Source: Toxonevra muliebris
Taxonomy: Eukaryota > Arthropoda > Insecta > Diptera > Pallopteridae
Assembly (NCBI GenBank): GCA_963691655.1
Contig: OY829326.1
Location: 56,475,776 to 56,539,775, forward strand
Length of the DNA stretch: 64,000 nt
Direction: 5' to 3'
Shown here: piece after piece, positions 45,170 through 57,520 of the stretch
Layout: each line of letters opens with the position of its first letter
Position numbering within the stretch: the first letter of the stretch is position 1
The notes under the pieces: generated by a model
Told to the model about the DNA's origin: nothing
The model's input: only the letters and a program-made list of their open reading frames with translations
Databases searched by the model: none
Position numbers and translations under genes: made by a program

Positions 45170-46990
45170 TTATATTAATCTTTATATATAATCGTAGAGT
45201 TTTGTGTGTATGTCATCGTGTAACTTCTGAACGACTGAACCAATTGAAGTCATATTTCCAAAATATATTTACTTAGGGGGGAGGATGGTTCATAGCTATT
45301 CATAATGGCTTTTAGTAAAGTGGGCGTGGCACCTCCCATACAATCCTAATAGTTTTTTGGGTATATCTCAAGGACCATTTATAGCACGCTACAGAAAATT
45401 GGTGCAATAATGAGAATTGACAATGCCTTGGTACAACAAAAATATGGGTGGGATTGACAAAGGGGGTGTGGCACCTTCCATATAACCTGAATTTCTATTA
45501 TGAGATACATATCATAGGAGCCATTTATTAAAATTTAGATTCTTTCAGTTTGTAGAATTAGTGAGATTTTCTACTACTATTTCAACTACTAATTCTACTT
45601 ATATTTCTACTACTATTTTCTATTAACTTTAGCCTTCTTTTTTTCTACAATTTTTCCTTATTTTCTACTACTATTTTACTACTTTTTTTCTACTACTTTT
45701 TTAATACATTTTTTCTACAATTTTTTTTTATTTTTTACCGCTACTTTCTACTATTTCTACTACTATTTTCTATTAGTTTAAGCCTTCTTTTTATCTACAA
45801 ATTTTTTTACTTTCTACTACTTTTTCAACCGATATTTTCTACTACTATTTTACTACTTTTTTAATACATATTTTTACAATTTTTTTTATTTTGTACCCCT
45901 AGTTTCTACCATTTTTATACTACTATTTTTTACTACTTTTTTACAATTTGTTTTACTACTATTTTAATACTTTTTTTCTACTACTTTTTTAATACATTTT
46001 TTTTAATTTTTTTTTATTTTGTACTACTACTTTCTTCCATTTTTATACTACTATTTTTTACTACTTTTTTCTACTACTATTTTCTATTATTATTTCTACC
46101 ACTCTTTCTACTTCATTTTTACTATTTTTGTACTACTACGTTTAACTATTTTTCTACTACTACTTTTTCTGCCACTTTTTTATTACTTTTTTACAACAAT
46201 TTTTAATATTATTTTCTATTCTTTTTCCTACTATCTTTTCTACTATTATTTTCTTCTACTTTTTTACTGCTATTTTCTACTACTTTTTCCATTCCTTTTT
46301 CTACTATTATTTCTACAACTTTATGAAATATCTTAAGACCCTGCTTTGCTGTCTTAAAATCCGTTAGGTGACGCTGTATTTATAATAAATATCAAATTGG
46401 TTCAAATTTTTAAATAATTGTTGGGATATAATTTTCAAGAATGGTCTTTCATATGAATATAGATCCTCCTCTAACTGCTGAATAACCCCTTTAGCATTAA
46501 CTGGGTTAATAATTTTGCTCAAATGGTATCATCAGCTGGTATGGCTTTGTTTTTGTCGAAGGTCGCTCACTGATTCCCGTAACGTCCTTTTGTTTTTGCA
46601 AATATCTACCATGTTCTTTGCTATCAGACTTCAGTTGTTTTCGTACACAAAAAGTTCTCATCGGTGATAATACAATAAAAATGTGTAATTTTCTGGTCGT
46701 TCAGACGCAATGTAAACTTTCATTTCTAAAATTTAATTAACATAATATTGATTTGAGATTTTCATTTATAATGATACTCTGTTTTTAATGTACAGTTCTG
46801 CAAGTTAAATACTTTTGAAATTGTCAATTGTGTCAATAATGAGACACATTTTTATATCTAGAATTTTTTTTTCGAAATTCAATGTCAATTGTCATTACGA
46901 ATGTTCAATTTTAAATATCATATGTATACTTCATCCTTTTTTAATTTTGGCGCTTTTTCGCAGAAAAGGCAGAACCGGGTCAGCTAGTAC
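45170..46990 (+). repeat. Dispersed element, longest copy (about 1.8 kb) with CTACTACTTTT tract
   Basis: Starts near TATATATAATCGTAGAG, then GTAACTTCTGAACGACTGAA (about 45220), a head type common at ends of abundant arthropod repeats. Then GTGGGCGTGGCACCTCCCAT (45320), TTGACAAAGGGGGTGTGGC (45455), about 750 bp of imperfect CTACTACTTTTT repeats (45570-46320), TTAGGTGACGCTG, a CATTAACTGGGTTAA block, and CCGGGTCAGCTAG near 46975. Tyr/Phe/Leu-rich ORFs inside (46019-46336) are products of the repeat. Transposon class not determined. Confidence 0.65.
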
Positions 46991-48149
46991 TAACGTTATT
47001 ATACTAATATTTTTGGTATCCTAACATACGAAATTTAATAAAATGCTCTGGCAACTCTAATTAATAGTTTTGCTTTGATTTCGCTTCTTTTTGTGAGCGC
47101 ATTTTCTGTGTTTGGTAAATACTTTAAGTTGTTTTCTGTTTCTTTCCTTTTTTTTGTTGTTTTGTGTAAAAATGCGTTTATGCTTTATAGACGTAATTTT
47201 TCTCATTTCCTCTGTTTTCATTTATTGCCTTCTATTAAAATTGTTTACGTGTCTGTGTTAATTTTTTTATAAACAAAAAAAAATAAAATTTAAGGATTCT
47301 CTTTTGGAATGGGCGCTTACTGCTTAGCACGCATTTTAATGACAACGCTGTGCAACACATTCTAAATATGTGATACCTAAAGGTTAAGTTTTGATCATTA
47401 GAGTCACGCAAAGTACAAATACAAAAATTACAATGGACGTGAATGGATCAAAAGAGACTAAAAAAAATCTGGAAGTAAGTGAAAAACTTAGCGATTGAAG
47501 AAAAATTGTACCTTTTTGAGCCAAACTAATCACATAAATCCATACTACTGTATATTTAATTTCTGTTAATTTGTAGCATAGCGTAATTACTTGGAAATTT
47601 TATAGTATAAAAACATACAAAAAAAATTTTACTTTGGGCTAATTGTTAATTTGCATTCTTAATCAAGTAGATATAATAAATGAATCAAAAGAAAATCTTA
47701 AAATATCTACGGTAAATAAAAATTTTATTTGGATGCTCTAATTAAAGCCTGCATTTGAATTATTCAAAGTGGAAGTGATCCAAGAGGCATTTATTATTTT
47801 CTGAAGAAAAGAAGAAATGAATGAATATTTTGTTGAGAAAGATGGCACATAAGTCAGAAATTAGTGCTATAGATTTGATGGGCAAGCGAGGATACCAGAC
47901 AAACAACAGGCAACAGTACATTGGCAAAAATCTACTCTTTATGCATGGAGAGTGTAGTGTTTTCATACAACAAGTGGGCAAAAAAAAAAATAAATGGAAG
48001 AAGTTATTGTAGAACAATGAAATTCGGCTTAAGCATTAATGAGAATAATACTAATTAAAGTTTCAATCAAATCAGACACGAGACACGCCCACTTCCCATA
48101 TAATCTTTGCCAAAATAATGCTAAAAGTTATTAATATCTTCAAAACGAC
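46991..48149. other. Intergenic, no gene seen
   Basis: AT-rich; the ORF pair at 47760-48017 (-) and 47821-48012 (+) is antisense-overlapping and not recognised. Confidence 0.45.
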
Positions 48150-50140
48150 CAGAGTGGGGTTGGTGCGAGGTGCACTCACCGCTTGTGGGAATAAACCAAT
48201 CTTTACGTTTACTTAATGATGCCCCGGTTTTCAGACTGAAGTACTGGCTATTAGGGAGGCTTGTCGACTAATAAAACGTCAAATCACAGATAGGTGTAAG
48301 GTCGCTATTTTTATCGACAGCCAAGCAGCAGAGCAGTAAAGCAATGCATTCAATTTAATTGCAATACCTTGTTAATAACAGATAATTCATGATTGCAATT
48401 ATTGAATAAAATATTTGACTCCCGAATAAAAAATGCAGTTGGAAGTCTTTTTTGGAGTCGCCGACTGGTTATTCATTTAGAAAAGTATTTTTTAGAGTCA
48501 AGGGAATGCAATCTTTTTTGAAATCATGAGACTTCAAATCTTATGACTCCAAAATCATGACCGCTTTGAAGTCATTTAGAGTCACTTGGAGTTACTTGAA
48601 GTCACCTGGAGTCACTTAAACAACCTTGAACTCAAATCCAGTCACTTGGAGTCAATTGCAATTTGCAGTCAATTAAAGTCACTTGAAGTCTTTTGGAGTC
48701 AATTAGGATTTTGAGTCAATTGGAGTCACTTGCAATCAATTTGGATTGGAAGTTGTAAAACCAATGCCAAAATAATTTATTGGACCCGTGCAAGATAATT
48801 TTCACCAGATCGTGAATAGCCCTATTCACTAAATATAACAGAATTCAAATTATATCTTCTCTCATAAATGCAAAGGTCTTTAAAACTGTTTCTCTCATAA
48901 ATACTGCAAAAAGTGCAGTTTTAAATTATCAAAACTTGAGAGGCCTGACAATTTATTGAGTATCCAATTTATGAGAGAAGAAACAATTTGAATTCTCGAT
49001 CTGGGGAAAATGATCTTATACGAGTAAGATAAGTAATTGTGTAATTGCTTAGATAATTGGTTTGATTAAATGTATCAACAACTTCCAATCCCAATTGACT
49101 CCAAATAACTTCAATTGACTCCACTTGACTTTAAATGCCCAATTGATTTCAGGTGACTTCAATTGACTTCAAAATCCCAATTGACTCCAAGTGACTTAAA
49201 GTGACTCCAATTGACTTCAAATGCCCAATTGGCTGGATGTGACTTCAAGTGATTCTAAGGGTATTCGAGTGACTCCAAGTGACTTCAAGTGACTCCAAGT
49301 GACTTCAAAGTAGTCATGATTTTAGAGTCATAAAATTTGCATTCCCATGATTTCAAAAAAATATTGTATTCCTTTGACTCTAAAAAAGACTATTCATTCA
49401 GAATAATCAATCGGCGACTCCAAAAAAGACTTCTAACTGAATTTTCTATTCTGGAGTCAAATATGTTATTCAATAACTGCAATCAAAAACTGTCATTCAT
49501 TTGTGACTTGTACCCACAATTGATTGCATTCTTTTCTCTGCTTTGCGAGAGAGCAATAAAAATTGCTTTAATCCACCACTATAAGATCAAAGTTAGTTAA
49601 GGAGTGCAGGGAAGTACTGAGCGATCCAAATCATTATGCTAATTTCACTCCCATCTGGGTTCCCGGCAATAGGAACATTGAAGGGAATGAGGAAGCTGAT
49701 GAATTAGCACGCTCAGGGGACTTTCTTGACGAATCTTTAGAGGTACTGCTTCTAGTCCCCTTGACAGGCGTCAAGAAAGGTATGTACCCAACTGCACTGT
49801 TTTCAATTGGCTAATCGGAGATGGAAATCATTAACATCCTGTATTACCTTGCGTGCGACATGGCCCTCATATAATAAAGGGTAGGTCTTGCGAGTTTTTA
49901 ACCAGAGATAGTACCGATAATGCCTACACCGACCACTGGTGTATATATAGAGAAACTGCGCATTCCTTTTAACAGGCGCTGTAGAAGTTGCGGAAACTTA
50001 GAAGAAAAAGGAACAATCTCCTACTTTTTTTGTGAATGTCCAGCCTTGGCGAGGACAAGATATAGGTTCCTCGGAAAGTATTTCTTCGATAACTTGTCCG
50101 ATTGTTCGGCAGTCAGGCCAAAGAATCTGCTATGATACCT
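48150..50140 (+). mobile_element. 3' part of an RNase H-bearing LINE, interrupted by another element
   Basis: RNase H pieces: FQTEVLAIREACRLIKRQ (about 48230), FIDSQAA (about 48310), then after the insertion at 48329-49545 SKLVKECREVLSD (about 49580), PIWVPGNRNIEGNEEADELA (about 49650), and the C-terminal zinc-knuckle part RCRSCGNLEEKGTISYFF and CECPALARTR (about 49980-50060). Order fits R1/LOA/I-type LINEs, whose RNase H follows the reverse transcriptase; no reverse transcriptase is left here. Confidence 0.75.
48329..49545. mobile_element. Foldback-like element (1217 bp) with long repeat-filled inverted arms
   Basis: Ends CAGAGCAGTAAAGCAATGCA and the inverse TGCATTCTTTTCTCTGCTTTG-type. Arms of roughly 400 bp (48400-48770 and 49065-49480) are inverted copies packed with AAGTGACTCCAATTGACTTC-like short repeats and GGCGACTCCAAAAAAGACTT blocks. 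Removing 48329-49553 restores the LINE codons for S-Q-A-A-I-K, which implies an 8-bp target duplication (ccaagcag / cgagagag, diverged). No transposase. Confidence 0.75.
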
Positions 50141-50149
50141 AAAATCCAC

Positions 50150-50990
50150 GACCATGGGTTTAGTAAAAGCACTGCATTAATTCTAGTTCGGTGAGAAAGT
50201 GGTTTCAAAACGGCGTTTGGCACTTCCACAAGTGTGATTTGCTGGTTGGTCGCATCTTTCGAACCTGAAGATCGAGCTCTTCCCATAACAGCTTAATGGG
50301 GTTAGAGTCTGGGGATTGGGGTGGCCATTCCTTAATTTCAAGTACACCTTCTTCTTCGTTAGTCTTTAAATAGTTTTGACAGTAGTTAGAAGTGTGTTTG
50401 GTATCGTTATCCTGTTGAAAAACGAGACCATATGAGACTAGGCCAATACCGGAGAAGACTGCACTTCGTTGAAGAATCGAATGATATTCTTCTTTTCACC
50501 GAACTACCCCCATACTTAGCCTGGTTTTCTACGAACATACTTGTATTCCTTTTCTATCGAATATTTCAAATTTGGATTCATCTGTCTTAAGTACCGATTT
50601 CCATTGTTGGATTGTTCAATTTTAGTGTTTTGTTTATTTACAGGACGCAGCAGAAGTTTTTTCACTGCAGCATGGCCAACCATGATTTTTAAAGCAATCT
50701 TCGTTTCACTGTTGTAACTGAAAGTGACCTGGGCATAGTTTTATTGATTTCTGCTGCAATATCTGGTGCTGTTTTGGACCGAACATTGCCACTTGTAGCC
50801 AAAATACATCTATCATAATTTTTTGTGTTTTTTTGGGAGGGCACTACGAATTTTTTACAATCGAACAAGTAGACGTTGTACCTACTATTTAAAAAATATT
50901 CATTTTACGCCAAAAAGGTGTCACCAGAAAAATCCCAGTTAATGAAAAAGATGCAAAATCGCAAACGATTAATATGCTTACAAACAGCTG
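50150..50990 (-). mobile_element. Broken Tc1-like transposase
   Basis: On the minus strand, in changing frames: helix-turn-helix part (SGNVRSKTAPDIAAEINKT, near 50780), SWLAMLQ, then VFQQDNDTKHTSNY with the second Asp (near 50410), EWPPQSPDSNPIKLLWEEL with the third acid region (near 50310), and a C-terminal RPTSKSHLW-like stretch (near 50240). Stops and frameshifts throughout; TIRs not located. Confidence 0.75.
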
Positions 50991-52904
50991 TTCAGTTATC
51001 GCTGTCTCTTTTTATCGTACATAATATATATGTATTTTGGGAATGATTTCAAATGACCGTCACTGCATCGACTAACTTTGCAAATATGTTTTATGAGTGG
51101 CAGTTTTAAGCTTTGAAAAAAATCAAAAAAAAAAAAAAAGTTAAAAGCTCTCAAAAAAAAAGTTTTATTTTCTAATATAAACAACAAGAGACTTCCTCCC
51201 GACCCCCTTTATAAAAAAATATGTGCATTCATTTATTTAATTTGCTAAAACAACAACAAAAATATATGAAATGTTTACAAAATATCCAATTTTTCGTTTC
51301 ACCAAATTTAAATAAATAAATTTCATTTAAATCCCTCAAGGCTATGAAACCAAAAAACAAAAAACAAAAAAAAAAAAGAGAAGAAAATATAAACAAAAAA
51401 CACACATCAAATGAAAATCCTTTATAATACTTTTAAATTTATTTATGCAAAAAAAAACAAAACTTTTTTATTTTATTTTTTTTTTTTTTTAAACTATAAT
51501 TTTCTTTTGGCAAAAAGCACATAAACACACACTAACAGGATATGCCCCCGAAAGTGCAAGAGACTAAACAATATACAAAAAGCAAAAAAAAAAACTAATT
51601 ATTGTCACACACTCTACACACACACATAAACACTGATACACAGAGAAGCATATAGCCACAAAAAATATTCTCATCCATAAACATTGCAGCGATATTACAA
51701 AATACTTATACAAATGTTTTAATAAACAGTAGTGGCCAGATAAAAGTTACTATTTCATACCATATGCATGAAGACTAGTTTGTTGTTGGGTTTAGAACGT
51801 TGATATTTGACATTTTTTTGTTGAGTATGGAATCTTATTATTGTGCAGAAATATTTTTACTTTCAGAAAATCTAATTTACCTTTTTTTTTTTTTTTGAAT
51901 TTGAAACCAAAAGCTCAATTTTCCAACCGTTCTTATGACGAATATTAAATTAAGTAGTCATTTAAAAAATACTTTTTTAACTTCATTTATTAAGCTGTAG
52001 AGAAAAAAGTATAAGCTTTATTCTACCAAACTTTCTACAGAAATAGTTTCATTTCTATAATTTTCTTGGAAAGGTAAAACAACATCTGGAAAAAGCTGGC
52101 AAAATAAGATGGAATACTGCGGAGACTTCATAAATTCGATATTTAGCAGAACACTATAAATCAAAAATTTTTGTATTGTATAACAGCACAAATTCAATAG
52201 CCTATAATTGAAAAAAATTAGAATTAAAAAATTTATTTTTGAACAATGAAAAACGAATTTTCTTGAAGTAAAAATAAGATTCCACAAAAAACCAGACTTT
52301 AAACATGTTTAATTTTTTAAATAAATTTTTCTTATTTTTTAAAACATATTTCCCCCCTCCCCCACTTATCTTATCTAGCCACTACTGTATACGATATATG
52401 GGTGTATTATATATGCATATCTGTTCATACAAATATGTAGGTTTGTATGTATATTACAAAAGCCAAACTGCACAGTGGCAGTTTTTCTTTACGTTTCGTC
52501 CTTTGAGCAACAAAAATATTTTTAAACATTTTATGCATACGCTTTTATATATATATAGTTGGTTCGCATGAAATTTTAAATGACATAAATTAGTTTAAAA
52601 TTCTGTTGTTTCCTCTAAAGTTCTAGCAAAAATTTGGAATATGAATTGCACCTAAAGCGCTTTTTACATGTGCATATGTTATAGCACTTTGAACACACAC
52701 GTATATAATGTTTATTTTAAAAAAATTTGTATATTTAGTTACATCACATTTTGTTAGGGTAATTTTGAAAAGATAAAATTGTAAATAAGTTAAGCATACA
52801 TATTAAATTTGGTTTGTACTTCTCAAAAACACAACTAGTATTTGAATAGGGCAGTCAAATTTCCTACTCAGAAAATCACAGTGATAGAATAGAAAAAAAA
52901 ATTT
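50991..52904. other. Gene-poor AT-rich stretch
   Basis: Homopolymer and CA-repeat tracts (51525-51650). No ORF with recognisable content. Confidence 0.45.
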
Positions 52905-54735
52905 AAAATGTCATCATCAGTGACGGCATTATACCTGCCCTTCCGCAGCTAACGAAGATAACAAGAAGTAGCTTGTAGCTACAGAGCTCATCCCAAGTAG
53001 CTGGGGGAGGGCCCTAGTAACATTCATACCAAAGATAGGTAAGAAAGACTACACTTCACCAAATTCATTTAGACCTATCAGTCTAACCTCCTTTGTTCTA
53101 AAAACAATGGAAAAAGTGATTGATAGATACATTACTGCAAACGTCTTGGAAATGAAGCCTGTGCATCCAAGTCAGCATGCATACAGAGCAGGCAGATCTA
53201 CGGAGACTACTCTATATCAATTGACCAACTTCATCCAAGGTGCTCTTGATAACAAAGAAACAGCAATATGCGTTTTCCTGGAAATTGAAGGAGCCTTTGT
53301 CAATACCTCCTATGAGGCTATTAAAAGGGTCTGGATAGGTACTCGATGGTTAAACTCAATGCTTAGGGCGCGAACAGCAGAAACTGAAGTGGGTTCATCC
53401 ACAATAAGACTTCAAAAAACAAAAGGGTGTCCACAAGGGGGGTACTATCACCCCTTTTGCGGAGCCTAGTAGTGCTAACAGACAATGGTATAATCTGTCA
53501 GGGTTATTCCGATGACATTGTCATTATGGCAAAAGGGAAATATGAGGATACACTCTGTGATATAATAAAAAGGAGGGCTTAACCTCACGCAAAGATGGTG
53601 TAAGTCGGTAGATTTGAATATTACCCCATCGAAGACAACCTTCGTACCGTTTACTAGGAAAAGAAAACTTCCGCTCATGAAGCCTACAAAGCTGAACGAG
53701 ACGGTAATTAATGTTGCACAGAAAGTGAAATATCTAGGAGTAACACTAGACTCATAACTTTTCTGGAAAGAACATGCAGCCAGTATAATCAAGGAAGCGA
53801 CTAAACCACTTATAGTATGCAGAAACTTAGCAGGGAAAACCTGAGGGTGTACTCCGTACATCTTAAAGTGGATGTATACCATGATGTTAAGGCCAATACT
53901 CACCTATGGTGCGGTAGCCTGGTGTAAAGAGTTGAACTAGTCACAATAAGGAAACCCTCAGCAAAGTTCAAAGACTGGCCAGTGTTTATATCACAGGAGC
54001 TATAAGAACATGTCCCACAGCAGCCATGCAGGCATTACTCGACCTCACTCCTCTATACATAGTTATAGAGACGGCTGCCAAAAGAACACTTATAGACATA
54101 TCAAGGGAAGGAGCTGGCAGGGGGAAAGTTCTCAGCAGTAGAGACCTCGAAGGTATCTTTGCTGACCTTCGCCTAGCCATCCTGCCTAGAGATGATATGA
54201 ACGAGAGATACAACTTCGAAAAATACTTCAAACTTTTACTAAGTAACAAGACAAAGAATACACACTCAGACGGTACACCGACGGATCGAGAACGAACGAA
54301 CAGGGGCAAGGGTGTATGGTCGAAAAACCAAACACTCAGAGCCAATGGGAAGAACTCCTAGCATGTTCCAAGCAGGGATTCTTGCCATACTCTCTGCCTC
54401 TGTCCACAGTTCAACCTTAAACGTAGTTACAAAAAGCAAAAAATAGTAATATACTCTGATAGTCAAGTTGCTATCAGGGCATTAGATTCAGTTGAGATCT
54501 CCTTCCTCAAAATTAGTATGGGAATGCCAAGAGCTCCTAAATACATTAGGCAAGACTAATAAGGTCGCACTATTCTGGCTACCCGGACATACAGGTATTT
54601 ATGGTAATGAAGTAGCCGACCACCTGGCAAGGAACGCAGCGGACAAGACCTACATTGGCCCTTGTTAGGTATAGGAATTCAAATCTTAAAAGGCATGTAA
54701 AAAGAAGAGGGACATCTGGGGTACCAGTAAGTGGA
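52905..54735 (+). mobile_element. Degenerate LINE with reverse transcriptase and RNase H
   Basis: Reverse transcriptase: FIPKIGKKDYTSPNSFRPIS (about 53030), then LTSFVLKTMEKVIDRY, HAYRAGRSTETTLYQL, VFLEIEGAF (first catalytic Asp of LDIEGAF replaced by Glu) and KGCPQGG (about 53425). YSDD with the second acidic pair lies in another frame (53508). Then GVTLDS-like, TCPTAAMQALLDLTPLYIV (about 54010), and RNase H pieces RFYTDGSRTN (54275), IYSDSQVAIRALDS (54450) and LPGHTGIYGNEVADHLA (54580). Several frameshifts. R1/LOA-type; the minus-strand copy at 60600-62780 is related. Confidence 0.85.
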
Positions 54736-54879
54736 AAAAAAGTCAAAATAAAATTTATAATCTATATATATATAAATCATTGAATAGATTTTTTAAATAT
54801 TTTTTAATTCAATCTTTTTCTTTCCCATAAGCGACATAGTCAAAAATTTGAAATTTAAAAATCAATGCTATCTATAGAT

Positions 54880-55692
54880 ACGGCTACCATACGTCCGGAA
54901 TTCGCCCGGACAGTCCGGAATTTATAGCTTTGCTTGGAACTCAATTTTATCCGAAATTAATTATTTTCATTGTTGTCTAGGTGTAAATTTTATTTTACTT
55001 TATAGTAACTAAACAAATTGATTGTTTAAAACCAGTAGAGAAGGACGTTTGGATGTTGGTATCGATATTAAAGCGATACAATTCTAAACATTGAATACAC
55101 GCTGCTAGATTTGCATAATATAGAAAGTTATTGCTCATTCCTATAAATTTTATTCTCATTTTTTGTATTGCTGTTGAACACAAGTAAATTTTTTCTTCAA
55201 TAAATATATTAGCTCTTAAAGTAATTGCAATTATTTTTTTGTGAATTTAAGCTTACTAATCAAGTTAAATTTTTGATAATTAAAAAATTTGGCATAATTG
55301 CAGACAGTAGAAATAATGCCAAAAGAAAGTACTTGTTTACCGAGAAAATTAAAGAAGTATTTGATTTTATCAAATGCGATCTTAATTGCGGAGATAAAGC
55401 GGCGTCTGAAATTTGCAAAACTCTCTTTTCAATCGTACACAAAAGAAGAGGAGATATCAAGATTCACATTAAACCAGAAAAGCAAAAGTACGCGAAAAAT
55501 TTTCATGAAGTTTCCATCGTGAAGTATTTGAAAAAGATGGTGCAAATTTCTGATGATCTTTTGTGTGCGGTCAAGGAATCAGTTTCTTGTTGAATTCTTG
55601 TACAAACCTATTGTTGCTTTTAGTATACTTATAATTTCACCTATTTATGTCTGTTTTTAATTTCGTAAATGAGGCAAGCATGGTAGCCCTAC
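54880..55692 (+). mobile_element. hAT element relic (813 bp) with part of a DNA-binding finger
   Basis: The left end CGGCTACCATACGTCCGGAA and the right end GCATGGTAGCCC are inverted, flanked by a perfect 8-bp duplication ctatagat (54872-54879 and 55693-55700). The ORF 55225-55593 contains KRKYLFTEKIKEVFDFIKCD, then SEICKTLFSIVHKRRGDIKI and HIKPEKQKY, the N-terminal C-x-x-C...H-x(4-5)-H-like region of one hAT transposase group. The first Cys of the expected C-x-x-C appears lost (S-E-I-C). The rest of the transposase is missing. Confidence 0.82.
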
Positions 55693-55700
55693 CTATAGAT

Positions 55701-56295
55701 AGGAAATTTTATTTTACCTTTCTTTCCGTTTTTCCAAGAATAAGGGAGCGGAGAATGTTTTGATATTCTAGCATCCCCCCCCCCATACTTTTTGATAAGC
55801 AAACTTTTTCGCAAACATGCTCCAATACTTTTATCATTCCTTCAGCCTGTTGGGAATATTGCTCTAAGCTGTTCTTAAAAAACTCCAAAAATATTGGGTA
55901 TAGAGCTTAGATGGCGAATTGTTGTGTTCACAAAAAATATGCTTTTTTCTACTAAACAACTTTTCTTTTCTTTTCCAGAAACGATAAAACATAAATTAAG
56001 AACGTTCTGGTACAGTCTTATTAAAGCCATTTTCATGATTTCATGTACCGTTATCGCGAAAAGTTGACGTGGTGAAGTAAAATGGTCTTCAGATTCGAGC
56101 TCAACGACCTCAAATTACTCTAAACTACAGGTCGAATTGCCAGTCTGATGAAAAAACTCAATTTTGTGTCTGATACTTCGATCTGGTATAAAAATTATTA
56201 CACGATTTTTATGATTTTGCTCAATCAACTAAATCAAATTATTATAATATTTTGCTCAGGAATAAAAATAACAGTCCAGCAGCATTTATACAACA
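55701..56295. other. Intergenic, no gene
   Basis: A run of C at 55773-55783; no coding or repeat structure recognised. Confidence 0.4.
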
Positions 56296-56297
56296 TA

Positions 56298-56802
56298 ATC
56301 CTGAAAGGGAATGTTGTATAGACTATTTTTGTAAATCAAACTTATAGTCCAGCACGTCTCTGTTTTTTTTTTTTTTTTTACAGTGTGTCAAAGTTTTCTT
56401 ATTTTGGTCGAAGGGTGCTGAGTACAGTGCAAAAAGTGTTATAAATTGATGTCTGAGAAAAATCTTATTGGCAAAGTTGTACAGTAGAATTTTGCTAGGG
56501 TCATTTCTGTAGAACATTTTAACCCTTTAGTTCCTCTTTTTATGTGACAATTTGACTCCTTTTTTGATGAAAACCTGAAAAGTCCTTTCAAGAGAGACAT
56601 TTAAAGATTAAAATTTTCCACAAAAATATTTGCCAAAAAATTTCATTGGGGGTCACCAAAGACATAAAAGTCATATATATAACGGTTAACGGCTGATAAA
56701 AGGAAATAGCGGCCTACCCACATATATAAAATATACTATGATACGTGCTGGACTATAAGTTTGTTTTACAAAAATGGTTTATACAACATTCCCTTTCAGG
56801 AT
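56298..56802. mobile_element. MITE (505 bp) with ~65-bp TIRs and TA target duplication
   Basis: The left arm ATCCTGAAAGGGAATGTTGT, then TAAATCAAACTTATAG and TCCAGCACGT, is mirrored by the right arm ACGTGCTGGACTATAAG and ACATTCCCTTTCAGGAT. TA flanks both (56296-56297 and 56803-56804). No transposase; Tc1/mariner-like by its target site. Confidence 0.75.
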
Positions 56803-57520
56803 TATAGGGTGGCTATTCTGTTGTAGCCAAAAAGTCTTAATTTGTTGGACTGTGTAATTTTTTAAGTTTTATTTTATGGCTCGGGAATACAAATTAATGA
56901 TTGAGTTTTATTTCATTTTTGAAATGAAAAACTCAAAACGACATACAGCTTTGTACTGTACAAGGAAAATAAAACTGAAAAAAAATAGTTTTTATTTCTG
57001 AGCCAAAAAATTTACCACAAAAAACAATAATTTTAATTCTTAAAAAAAAAAAAAAATAAAAATCAAAAAATAATTTTTTAGTTGAGGAAAAACATAAAAA
57101 TTGAACAGCTATTTGTATACCACATCATTTTAGTTTTAATTTTTATCGGTAACGTTCACAAAACAAAAATTTTTACTGGCTTCAATAAAGAAAGCAACCA
57201 GTATCATTTTGGTGTACTCAATTCGACATCTGGAACAAATCGATTTATTCCATTAAATTTTGGAAAACAATCATTATTTTCTGTCTCTGCTTTAGATTCA
57301 ATGTTCTGTGGATGAAATTTTTCTAGTTCCTTTTAAATATGAGAGAAACCGAAGATTATAGATTAAATGAACAGACACTGATAGAGCCGATATCGTGATC
57401 GCACCATAGCAGGAAATATGCTGAGAATGTTATAACTGAATATAAACAAGAAATTTAATATGTACACCTTAGAATAACTCAATTAATTTTAATCAATAAT
57501 ACAGTAAAAAAAAAAATATA
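56803..57520. other. Intergenic, no gene
   Basis: The 77-codon ORF at 57082-57315 is not recognised. AT-rich with A runs. Confidence 0.4.

Noticed and set aside
46019..46336. 105-codon hydrophobic ORF
   Set aside because: Same repeat tract; no start context, no conserved motif.
48540..49320. CRISPR-like array from the many GAGTCACTTGGAGT repeats
   Set aside because: Repeats are short, degenerate, without regular spacers, and lie in inverted arms of a foldback-like element in eukaryotic DNA.
57082..57315. 77-codon ORF left of the mariner
   Set aside because: No recognised content; upstream is an A-rich stretch and there are no splice or promoter signals.
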